A stretch of 25,702 nt of DNA from Bacteroidales bacterium UBA3743 (GCA_002371265.1 DFGT01000005.1:1-25702); one strand, 5' to 3'. Shown: positions 17,610-24,850, counted from the stretch's first letter. A program made the numbers and translations. Notes: generated by a model not told the origin, from the sequence alone.

Positions 17610-18983
17610 ATGCTGGATAAAATTAAAAATATCTACTTCTTAGGAATCGGTGGTATCGGAATGAGTGCCATTGCTCGTTACTTCAATGCAAAGGGATATT
17701 CTGTGGCTGGATACGACAAAACAGAGACAGAACTTGCCGACAAACTTCGCAGCGAGGGCATACAGGTGCACTTCGAGGATAACACAGTGTTCATACCTGA
17801 GGATTTCAAGAATCCGAACTATACCTTAGTTGTGTATACTCCGGCAATTCCAGATGATCTTACTGAGTATCTGTTCTTCAAAAAGAACAATTTCACTATC
17901 ATGAAACGTTCGCAGATACTTGGCGCGATAACAAAAAGTCAAGAGGCAATATGTATTGCCGGAACTCATGGCAAGACGACAACAACAACTATGATTGCCC
18001 ATACTCTTCACAATTCATTCCTGGATTGTAACGCTTTCTTGGGTGGATTGTCGAAAAACTTTGAAAGCAATCTGCATCTTTCCAACAAGAGTAATTTGGT
18101 AGTCGTTGAGGCAGACGAGTTCGACCGCTCTTTCTTGACTCTTGCTCCACAAATCGCTGTGGTGACAGCTACTGATGCCGACCATCTTGACATCTATGGC
18201 ACGTACGAGGAGTATTTGAAGAGCTTTGAGCAGTTTGTGGCTCTTATCAAACCAGGAGGAGCGTTGATTATGAAGTATGGACTTCCAATCAAACCGGATG
18301 TGCAGGAAGGTGTGAAAATCTACACCTATTCTGTGGACAAAGGTGATTTCCATGCTGAAAATATAAAGATCGCAAATGGAAAAATCACATTCGATGTGGT
18401 TTATCCGTTGGGTGTATTGAAGGGTGTCGACTTGGGTGTGCCAGTCTACATCAATATAGAGAATGCGATTGCTACATGCGCGGTGTCGTTGATGAAGGGA
18501 CTGTCTCATGAAGAGATCAGAAAGGCGATAGCAAGTTTCCAGGGAGTGTCACGACGTTTTGACTTCCACATCAAGCAAGACAATTTGGTGTTGGTTGACG
18601 ATTACGCGCATCATCCAAATGAGGTGAAGGCAAGCATAGAGTCGCTACGTCGACTATATTCAGATAAGAAGTTGACGGGAGTGTTCCAGCCCCATTTGTA
18701 TACTCGTACACGTGATTTTGCGGATGAGTTTGCAGCAAGTTTGTCTCTTCTTGACGAGGTGTTGCTATTGGATATTTATCCGGCACGTGAAGAGCCAATT
18801 GAGGGTGTGACAAGTCAGATCATCTTGGATAAGGTGACGGCGAAAGAGAAACGATTGGTTTCAAAGGATGAGCTGCTCGACTATGTCCGCACACACTCAA
18901 TAGAGGTGCTGGCTACAATTGGCGCTGGTGATATTAATCTTATGCTTCCGCAAATAAAAAATATTCTGTTGTCTAAGGTATGA
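17610..18983 (+). CDS. murC: MurC, UDP-MurNAc:L-alanine ligase
   Basis: The 457-residue product adds the first amino acid (L-Ala) to UDP-MurNAc. It has GIGGIGMSAIARYF near the N-terminus, P-loop GTHGKTTTTT (about 118-127; the His distinguishes MurC from MurD/E), EADEFDRSF, DADHLDIYGTYE, and DDYAHHPNEVKA. Length is normal. Its stop TGA overlaps the ftsQ start (ATGA), suggesting translational coupling. Confidence 0.97.
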   Translation: MLDKIKNIYFLGIGGIGMSAIARYFNAKGYSVAGYDKTETELADKLRSEGIQVHFEDNTVFIPEDFKNPNYTLVVYTPAIPDDLTEYLFFKKNNFTIMKRSQILGAITKSQEAICIAGTHGKTTTTTMIAHTLHNSFLDCNAFLGGLSKNFESNLHLSNKSNLVVVEADEFDRSFLTLAPQIAVVTATDADHLDIYGTYEEYLKSFEQFVALIKPGGALIMKYGLPIKPDVQEGVKIYTYSVDKGDFHAENIKIANGKITFDVVYPLGVLKGVDLGVPVYINIENAIATCAVSLMKGLSHEEIRKAIASFQGVSRRFDFHIKQDNLVLVDDYAHHPNEVKASIESLRRLYSDKKLTGVFQPHLYTRTRDFADEFAASLSLLDEVLLLDIYPAREEPIEGVTSQIILDKVTAKEKRLVSKDELLDYVRTHSIEVLATIGAGDINLMLPQIKNILLSKV

Positions 18984-19714
18984 GAAAAAAGTTGCAAATA
19001 GCAGGTTTTTGCATATTGGCTGTATATGCTCTTGTGATGGTGTTTGTGATGCCATCCACGGCAGGTAGTGTATGCTGCACAGGAACAACTGTGAATATCG
19101 ACGACAGCACAGACTATAGGTTTGTGAACAAAATGGATATTCTCAAATATATGAATTCGGCAAACATTAATCCAAACGGGTTGAGCTATAAGAATATCAA
19201 CCTCCATGAGATGGAAAAGAAGATTGCTGAGATTCCGTTTGTGAATAAAGCTCAGTGCTATAAAAGTCCTGGTGGTCTATTATGTGTGGATATCAACCAG
19301 CGTAAACCAATATTGAGGATTAAGACGCCGACACAGGATTTGTATCTGGATTCAGAAGGTGGGCTGATGAATATTTCCACAGCATTCTCGGCTTATGTGC
19401 CTGTGTTGCTGAGCGAGAAGACACTGAGCAAGAAATATCTGAAGACAGACATCTATGAGTTTGCCAACTATGTCTACAACGACAAATTCTTAAATCCATT
19501 GGTGGAGCAGATATATATAGACATCAACGGCAAAGTGGAGATGGTGCCACGAATAGGTTCGCAAATAGTTGTGCTTGGCTCTACGGATGGTTACCAAAAA
19601 AAGATGGCTCGACTGAAGAAACTTTACGAAAGCGGATTCTCGAAAGTCGGGTGGAACAAGTATAAGAAGATAGATCTCACATACGACAACCAAGCTGTGT
19701 GTACGAGAAATTAA
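18980..19714 (+). CDS. ftsQ: FtsQ-like divisome protein
   Basis: The 244-residue product has one N-terminal membrane segment (about 5-25) and a periplasmic part. Residues about 40-110 (ILKYMNSANINPNG...MEKKIAEIPFVNKAQCYK) resemble a POTRA domain, followed by the INQRKPILRI strand typical of FtsQ/DivIB. FtsQ bridges FtsL/FtsB to the rest of the divisome. The start overlaps the murC stop by 4 bp. Sequence is divergent, as usual for Bacteroidota FtsQ, but position and architecture agree. Confidence 0.88.
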   Translation: MRKKLQIAGFCILAVYALVMVFVMPSTAGSVCCTGTTVNIDDSTDYRFVNKMDILKYMNSANINPNGLSYKNINLHEMEKKIAEIPFVNKAQCYKSPGGLLCVDINQRKPILRIKTPTQDLYLDSEGGLMNISTAFSAYVPVLLSEKTLSKKYLKTDIYEFANYVYNDKFLNPLVEQIYIDINGKVEMVPRIGSQIVVLGSTDGYQKKMARLKKLYESGFSKVGWNKYKKIDLTYDNQAVCTRN

Positions 19715-19773
19715 GAAAGAACAAAGACGACAAAGAACAAAGAACGAGTAAATACTATCAAAATTTAGTGAAA

Positions 19774-21174
19774 ATGGCGAATACACTACAATTGACGGAC
19801 AAAATAGCGGTGGTGCTAGACCTGGGCACCACGAAAATAAGATCTGTGGCCGCTGTCATAGACGACAATCATAAAGTGGCGCAGATCATTGCCACTGAAG
19901 AGACTGATTCTAAAGGAATAAGACATGGTAGAGTAGACAACTATCTCGAGTTGGATGGTGTGCTTAAACCTATGTTCAATAAACTTTCCAACCGAATATA
20001 CAATAAATTCAAATCATCTATAGGCGACAGTTTCATCGGAAACACCGTTGAAATCAAAAGCGTCTACCTGGCTCTTGGAGGAAAGGGTATTTTAGGAAAA
20101 GAGCAGAAAGAGGCTTACCGTCTAAATAATCAGTTTGTTGATGTCCCTGTTGTCCAGAAGATAGAGGAAGATATAAGAAAACGCGTCGAAAACGACAAGG
20201 AGATTATCTTGGATATGATCAACCAAGGTTATAATGTCGACGACGATATAAAGATGGAGGCTGTAGGTTGCAGAGCTTCCAATGTGGAGGGACGCTTTTG
20301 TGTCGTCACAGCAGAAAAAGAGGTAAAGGAGAATGTCGAACAGGCTTTATCTCAGATCAATATCCAATTGGCAGGTTATTCTCTTTTGCCATTCGCCTTG
20401 GCAGATGTTATGCTTTCTGATGCCGACAAGGAGGTCGGAGCCACGTTGATCGACTTGGGTGCCTCGTCGACATCAATCGCCATTTATCGTGATAATGTTC
20501 GCCGTCATATCAGAGTGCTGCCATTTGGAAGCAAGATGATCACTAAAGATATCAAGAATGTCTGCGGATTGACTGCGGAAAATGCAGAGAAAATAAAGAA
20601 AAGTTTGGGTTGCGCTTACCCAGGCGGTTTGTCAGAAAACGTTATCGTAAGTGTGGCTGGAACAGATGTAAAGATTCAGCAGGTCGAATTGGCTTCTATC
20701 ATTGAGGCACGTCTGGAAGAGCTTATGTCTTACATTCTTGGCGAGATGAACAAAGTGAATGCTTTGACATCATCAAAGAAAATTATCCTTACAGGAAGAG
20801 GTGCTCGCCTTAAAAAAGTTTGTGACAAATTCACAAATGAGTTTGGACTGGATACTGAAATCGGCAAAATCAAGGATGTATGCTATGAAAAATACAGTTC
20901 GTATTTCGCTGGCTTGGACTCTGTGGATGGTAATCCCGACAAAACAGCCCGTAAGATGAATGAGTTTGCGGCTTGTCTGGGTGTCCTTGAGTCTTGTGCA
21001 CTTGAGTCATGCGTATATGTAGGCAGGAAGGAGTCTGCCACTAAAACTGTCAAGAAGACAGAGCCAGGAGAGAAAAAAAGATTCACTCGTTGGGTGTCTG
21101 GACTTTTTGGAAGTATGGCTGAAACTGTGGCTGAAACGACTGGAACTATAATTAACGGAACTGAAATCAAATAA
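19774..21174 (+). CDS. ftsA: FtsA, actin-like membrane tether for FtsZ
   Basis: The product (466 residues from ATG 19774) is an actin-fold ATPase that anchors FtsZ filaments to the membrane. Visible parts: phosphate-1 VLDLGTTKIRSV, the FtsA-specific 1C region, phosphate-2 at about 226-234 reading IDLGASSTS, and an adenosine motif near 340 reading LTGRGARLK where family members usually have TGGGA or TGGAS. The C-terminus (RFTRWVSGLFGSMAETV) can form the membrane-binding amphipathic helix, though a short tail follows it. The frame is open back to 19699, overlapping ftsQ, but 19774 gives the family's start. It overlaps the following ftsZ by one base. Confidence 0.95.
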   Translation: MANTLQLTDKIAVVLDLGTTKIRSVAAVIDDNHKVAQIIATEETDSKGIRHGRVDNYLELDGVLKPMFNKLSNRIYNKFKSSIGDSFIGNTVEIKSVYLALGGKGILGKEQKEAYRLNNQFVDVPVVQKIEEDIRKRVENDKEIILDMINQGYNVDDDIKMEAVGCRASNVEGRFCVVTAEKEVKENVEQALSQINIQLAGYSLLPFALADVMLSDADKEVGATLIDLGASSTSIAIYRDNVRRHIRVLPFGSKMITKDIKNVCGLTAENAEKIKKSLGCAYPGGLSENVIVSVAGTDVKIQQVELASIIEARLEELMSYILGEMNKVNALTSSKKIILTGRGARLKKVCDKFTNEFGLDTEIGKIKDVCYEKYSSYFAGLDSVDGNPDKTARKMNEFAACLGVLESCALESCVYVGRKESATKTVKKTEPGEKKRFTRWVSGLFGSMAETVAETTGTIINGTEIK

Positions 21175-22523
21175 TGATTGATATGGAGGAAAATTTCACA
21201 TTTGTAGACGACTTTGAAGAAAAAAATATAATCAAAGTAATAGGTGTCGGCGGTGGTGGTGGAAATGCTACCAACTACATGTATGAAAACCATATTGAAG
21301 GTGTGGATTTCGTTATATGCAACACAGACCGTCAGGCTCTGCGTCGTAGTCCTATTCCGCCTGAGTTCCATATCCAGTTGGGAGAAAAAGGTCTTGGCGC
21401 CGGAAACGACCCAAATATGGGACGTCAGGCAGCAGAAGACTCCATAGAAAAAATAAAGGCTATGCTTGAGGATACCGAGATGGTGTTTGTCACTGCGGCT
21501 ATGGGCGGTGGTACAGGTACTGGTGCCGCTCCGGTAATCGCGCGTACAGCCAAGGAGATGGGTATCCTTACAGTCGGAATCATCACAATACCATTCAAAT
21601 TTGAAGGACGTCGTCGTCTCCTCAACGCATTGGAGGGAATGCAGAGAATGAGAGAGTCTGTCGACGCGATTGTTGTCATCTCAACGGACAGATTCCGTGA
21701 ACTTTATGGCGACCTTGGCTTGAAAGCTGGTTTCTCTAAAGGTGACGAGATTTTAGCTATGGCGGCTAAGGGTATCGCTGAGATCATTACCGGTGATGGC
21801 TACGTCAATGTGGATATGAATGATGTCCGCACCGTCATGACTGATTCCGGTGACGCTTTGATGGGCTTGGCTATGGCTTCCGGTGAAGATCGTGCTGAGA
21901 AGGCAATTAAGGAGGCTTTGAATTCTCCTTTGCTTATCAACAACAGCATTGAAAAAGCTAGAAATGTATTGCTGAATATCTCTTATTCGTCTGAACATGA
22001 AGTGACAATCGACGAGACTACATATATTTGTAATTATGTACAGGATCAGATCGAGGGCCACGGAGCAAACTTGATTTGGGGCGCGACCATCAATGAAAGT
22101 CTTGGCGATAACCTTAATGTCACTGTAGTGGTTACGGGAATGAACGTCGAGGATTCTGATTTGACGGGAGACGTGCAGATGAATCCAACTTCTAACTATG
22201 GCATGTCTATGACAGCCGCAAGAGTCCAGACAGATGAGCGTGCCAACCGTTATTTGGGAGGCAATCACGTCGCTCCACAAAATAATAATTCTGGTTTTAA
22301 CATGACTAACGCTGAAATAGATAAGTTCTACGAAGGTCATTCAGCTAAACCAGCGCAAGCTCCAATTCCAGAGCCTGAGCCAGAACCAGAACCCGAGCCA
22401 ATTCCGGAGCCGGAACCCGAACCAATTCCGGAGCCAGAACCAGAACCAGCTCCAGTGGAGACTGGTCCGAGAATACCATCGAGAGAGATAGATTTAAATT
22501 CAATAGACGAAGACGATGATTGA
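21174..22523 (+). CDS. ftsZ: FtsZ, first of two tandem copies (typical core, acidic tail)
   Basis: FtsZ is the tubulin-like GTPase that forms the division ring. This 449-residue copy has T1 GVGGGGGNA (about 24-32), the tubulin signature GGGTGTG, PFKFEGRRR, and T7 NVDMND (about 212-217). The core resembles ordinary Bacteroidota FtsZ (for example ELYGDL, AAKGIAEIIT, VLLNISY). Odd points: the IxNDxL nucleotide-contact motif reads ISTDRF (Thr 171 for Asn); the linker contains a Pro-Glu repeat (397-427); and the end is GPRIPSREIDLNSIDEDDD, without the TPA(Y/F)xR...NSFLHDN-like tail expected in the phylum. It overlaps ftsA by 1 bp and the second ftsZ by 8 bp. Confidence 0.97.
   Translation: MIDMEENFTFVDDFEEKNIIKVIGVGGGGGNATNYMYENHIEGVDFVICNTDRQALRRSPIPPEFHIQLGEKGLGAGNDPNMGRQAAEDSIEKIKAMLEDTEMVFVTAAMGGGTGTGAAPVIARTAKEMGILTVGIITIPFKFEGRRRLLNALEGMQRMRESVDAIVVISTDRFRELYGDLGLKAGFSKGDEILAMAAKGIAEIITGDGYVNVDMNDVRTVMTDSGDALMGLAMASGEDRAEKAIKEALNSPLLINNSIEKARNVLLNISYSSEHEVTIDETTYICNYVQDQIEGHGANLIWGATINESLGDNLNVTVVVTGMNVEDSDLTGDVQMNPTSNYGMSMTAARVQTDERANRYLGGNHVAPQNNNSGFNMTNAEIDKFYEGHSAKPAQAPIPEPEPEPEPEPIPEPEPEPIPEPEPEPAPVETGPRIPSREIDLNSIDEDDD
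22362..22454 (+). repeat. Pro-Glu repeat in the linker of the first FtsZ
   Basis: Thirty-one codons encode a run of PE dipeptides broken by three PI and one PA, with units of PIPEPEPE. A 24-nt unit is visible around the two GAACC(C/A)GAACCAATTCCGGAG-like segments. Proline codons vary (CCA, CCT, CCG, CCC), so the array is not brand new, but the 24-nt periodicity suggests growth by slippage. Confidence 0.85.
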
Positions 22524-23883
22524 AACTCTTGAAATAGCAAATCCTGACAAATCGTTTATCAAAGTGATAGGCGTTGGTGGCGGAGGAGGCAACGCGGTGT
22601 CTTACATGTATAAAGCGGGAGTCGAAGGAGTCGACTTTATCCTGATGAATACAGATAAGGCTGCGTTGAAACGTTCTGTTGTCCCTAAACGAATCCTGCT
22701 TGGCAAGAAAGGCCTGGGAGCAGGATCGGATCCTCGTATCGGTAGGGCAGCGATGCTCAATGTTGAAGAAAATGTCAGACAATTGCTATCAGAAGATACG
22801 GAAATGGTATTTGTGACTGCCACTTTGGGTGGCGGCACGGGTACGGGTGGTGCACCTGTAGTGGCACGTGTGGCAAAGGAACTGGGTATCCTCACCATTG
22901 GTGTCGTTACAACTCCGTTTTCTTATGAAGGACCAATCAGAAAAGCTATAGCGGAAGAGGGAGTGAGAGAGATGAGAAAATATGTCGATTCTCTTGTCAT
23001 TATCTCCAACGACAGACTCTCATCCAAAGATAGAAATTCGTTGGCTGGACCAATGAAATTATCTTCTAGTTTTGCAGCGTCTGATTCTATTCTTGCCACT
23101 GCCGCGCAATGTATCTCGGATATGGTGACGCAGTCGGGCTACGTCAATGTGGATATGAACGATGTCCGCACCGTCATGACTAATTCTGGCGACGCGGTGA
23201 TCGGTTCGTCTGAGGCTTCAGGAGAATACCGCGCTATGCAGGCTATGCGTGAGGCTTTGACGTCGCCATTGCTTGTCAATAATGATATACGTAATGCCAA
23301 GAGCATTTTGGTGAACTATCTATACTCTGATAAGGAAGTCACAATCGACGAACTGTCTGAAACAATGGAAATGGTCCAGATGAAGGTCGACGATGATGTC
23401 ACTATCATTTGGGGAGCCAGTCAGGTGGAAGGTATGGGTGATAAACTGAAGATCTCAGTTGTCGTCACAGGACAGTTGTTGGCAGAGGATAAACTTGTAG
23501 GTGCAGTGCCAGATGTTTCTGTGCAGCAGAGAAATATCCCTGTGCAGATGGCAAAACCACAGATAAAGGAGGAGACAAAACCACAGCCTGTTGTCGTTGC
23601 AATGAGTGGCGACGGTGCTCTTGAACAGCAGGTGGAAATGCCGCAAGTGGAGGAAAAACCTAAATTCACCCCTACTGAGACGCATGATACCACAGTGACA
23701 AAGAAAAAACTTATTGCAGCTGTGTTTGGTGAGGAACAGATCGATGAGACACCTGCGTTTAACCGTACACGGACAGTCGTTGCGGAACGTAAACCAGAAC
23801 CTACGTCGACATTCACTGTCAAACTGGACGGTGAGGAGATAAAGATGGGAGATAACAGTTATCTCTCAAACAGACCAGATTAA
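22516..23883 (+). CDS. ftsZ: FtsZ, second tandem copy (divergent core, Bacteroidota-type tail)
   Basis: The 455-residue product is full length, roughly half identical to the first copy over the GTPase and C-terminal domains. It keeps T1 GVGGGGGNA, GGGTGTG, EG..R ribose-contact residues, ISNDRL (Asn 165), and T7 NVDMND (near 211-216), so it should bind GTP and can complete the catalytic site of a neighbour. The region after ISNDRL (SSKDRNSLAGPMKLSSSF) is unlike both the first copy and usual FtsZ. After a ~110-residue variable linker it has DETPAFNRTR and ends DNSYLSNRPD, resembling the C-terminal interaction tail of Bacteroidota FtsZ. Its ATG lies inside the last codons of the first ftsZ, so translation is probably coupled. 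Confidence 0.96.
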   Translation: MIETLEIANPDKSFIKVIGVGGGGGNAVSYMYKAGVEGVDFILMNTDKAALKRSVVPKRILLGKKGLGAGSDPRIGRAAMLNVEENVRQLLSEDTEMVFVTATLGGGTGTGGAPVVARVAKELGILTIGVVTTPFSYEGPIRKAIAEEGVREMRKYVDSLVIISNDRLSSKDRNSLAGPMKLSSSFAASDSILATAAQCISDMVTQSGYVNVDMNDVRTVMTNSGDAVIGSSEASGEYRAMQAMREALTSPLLVNNDIRNAKSILVNYLYSDKEVTIDELSETMEMVQMKVDDDVTIIWGASQVEGMGDKLKISVVVTGQLLAEDKLVGAVPDVSVQQRNIPVQMAKPQIKEETKPQPVVVAMSGDGALEQQVEMPQVEEKPKFTPTETHDTTVTKKKLIAAVFGEEQIDETPAFNRTRTVVAERKPEPTSTFTVKLDGEEIKMGDNSYLSNRPD

Positions 23884-23907
23884 TTTATAATTTAAAATAT
23901 ATTGACT

Positions 23908-24360
23908 ATGGCATTGTTTGATGTTATTAGCGAGGATATAAAGAAGGCGATGATTGCCAAAGACAAAGTGGCTTTGGAGGCATTGCGTGGTGTGAAAAAA
24001 GAGTTTCTTGAGGCAAAGACAGCCAAGGGAGCAAGTGGAGAACTTGCAGACGACGCTGCACTAAAGATACTTCAGAAGATGGTGAAACAGCGTAAGGAGT
24101 CGGCTCAGATCTTCACAGAGCAGAACCGTCCAGAGTTGGCTCAGAATGAGTTGGCTGAGGCAGCTGTGATCGAGAAGTATTTGCCAGCAAAGTTGTCTGA
24201 CGCTGAACTTGAGGCTGAGATCAAGGCAATCATTGCTGAAGTTGGCGCAAAAACAGCCCAGGAGATGGGTAAGGTGATGGGTGTCGCAACAAAGAAACTT
24301 GCTGGTAAGGCAGACGGAAAGGAAATTTCAGCAAAGGTGAAGGCTTTGTTGAATTCGTAA
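23908..24360 (+). CDS. yqeY: YqeY/GatB-like domain protein
   Basis: The 150-residue product (MALFDVISEDIKKAM...) matches the YqeY family: an N-terminal helical part with KDKVALEALRGVKKEFLEAK, then IEKYLPAKLSDAEL and MGKVMGVATKKLAGKADGKEIS, the latter resembling the tail domain of GatB. YqeY's role is not settled; a link to tRNA-dependent amidation is suggested by the GatB-like domain. The frame begins at a TTG at 23902, but ATG 23908 is preferred. It lies 24 bp after ftsZ with no terminator between, so it is probably the last gene of the dcw transcript. Confidence 0.93.
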   Translation: MALFDVISEDIKKAMIAKDKVALEALRGVKKEFLEAKTAKGASGELADDAALKILQKMVKQRKESAQIFTEQNRPELAQNELAEAAVIEKYLPAKLSDAELEAEIKAIIAEVGAKTAQEMGKVMGVATKKLAGKADGKEISAKVKALLNS

Positions 24361-24386
24361 TTCATAATGCGAAATGCATAATTTGT

Positions 24387-24430
24387 AGAGACGTGGCATT
24401 GTCGCGTCTCTTTGTTTTTATTATTTTTGT
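24387..24430 (+). terminator. Terminator at the end of the dcw-yqeY operon
   Basis: AGAGACGTGG pairs with TCGCGTCTCT (10 bp including two G-U pairs) around a 5-nt loop, then TTTGTTTTTATTATTTTTG. The hairpin resembles the AGAGACG...CGTCTCT palindromes scattered between genes in many bacteria, and the preceding AT-rich ATTCATAATGC/ATGCATAATT stretch also looks repetitive. Confidence 0.75.
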
Positions 24431-24476
24431 GAAAGAAAAAAGACAATGCGTCTAAGCGATGAATGTTGGAATCCGA

Positions 24477-24527
24477 TATTTTAGTTTGACGAGATTGTAG
24501 TAACAGATTGTTTAACAATTAATAGTA
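24477..24527 (+). repeat. 51-bp direct repeat, copy A
   Basis: This 51-bp stretch (TATTTTAGTTTGACGAG... to ...TTAATAGTA) recurs at 24789-24839 with one mismatch (T at 24523 versus C at 24835). It contains the perfect palindrome ATTGTT-T-AACAAT at 24507-24519. Copy A is not followed by a recognisable gene: only a 6-codon ATG...TAA follows at 24560-24580. Confidence 0.9.
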
Positions 24528-24788
24528 CGTGGATTCGACGAATTTAAAAATAGGAGAAAATGACAGCTGAAGTGTCATAAACGAGGATTGTTAAGGGCCC
24601 ATGTTTGATTGATATTGGCCCTAACCCTTCCCCACGTGCGAGCCGTAGGCGAGCACAAAAAAAATTAATAAAACCACAGAGAATTAAAGTTTACAGAGAA
24701 AAGCTACGCTTTTATATGAGAAAAAGAGATGAGAATCCAATCAGAAAGTGGAATATGATTAGCAGATTACAATTCATTGAACTCACGT
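24528..24788. other. Gene-free spacer between the two 51-bp repeats
   Basis: I see no convincing gene here. Visible structure includes AGGGCC (24594) facing GGCCCT (24617); an imperfect hairpin GTGC-GA-GCC-GTA-GGC-GA-GCAC at about 24636-24656; CCACAGAGAA...TTACAGAGAA, resembling intergenic repeats common in Bacteroidota; and AAAAGC-TAC-GCTTTT (24699-24713). A 63-codon open frame (24605-24796) is very basic and runs through these repeats into copy B, so it is probably not a gene. Confidence 0.6.
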
Positions 24789-24839
24789 TATTTTAGTTTG
24801 ACGAGATTGTAGTAACAGATTGTTTAACAATTAACAGTA
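24789..24839 (+). repeat. 51-bp direct repeat, copy B (dinD leader)
   Basis: It is the second copy of the 51-bp repeat, ending 11 bp before the dinD start. TTAGTTTG within it is one mismatch from the Bacteroidota -7 element TAnnTTTG, so the repeat may carry the dinD promoter. The 13-nt palindrome is at 24819-24831. Confidence 0.9.
24819..24831. promoter_or_regulatory. Candidate operator upstream of dinD
   Basis: ATTGTT-T-AACAAT is a perfect 13-nt dyad about 20 bp before the dinD ATG, just downstream of the possible -7 element. A repressor bound there could block transcription. dinD is SOS-regulated in E. coli, but the regulator here is unknown and no LexA consensus is claimed. Confidence 0.35.
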
Positions 24840-24850
24840 ATAGTATTTTT

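Noticed and set aside
19699..19773. Longer start for FtsA overlapping ftsQ
   Set aside because: The extra 25 residues are highly charged and precede the normal FtsA beginning; ATG 19774 gives the usual distance to the phosphate-1 motif.
21753..22340. 195-codon open frame on the minus strand inside the first ftsZ
   Set aside because: Antisense to conserved FtsZ sequence including the T7 loop; no domain or plausible start context.
22337..22540. Minus-strand frame rich in Gly-Ser repeats
   Set aside because: It is simply the reverse reading of the Pro-Glu codons in the FtsZ1 linker.
24605..24796. 63-codon basic open frame between the 51-bp repeats
   Set aside because: It runs through hairpins and intergenic-type repeats into copy B, with no good start or domain. 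More likely translated repeat than a gene.
24477..24839. CRISPR array or terminal inverted repeats of a transposon
   Set aside because: Only two direct copies with a 261-bp unique spacer and no cas genes; the repeats are direct, not inverted, and no transposase is present.
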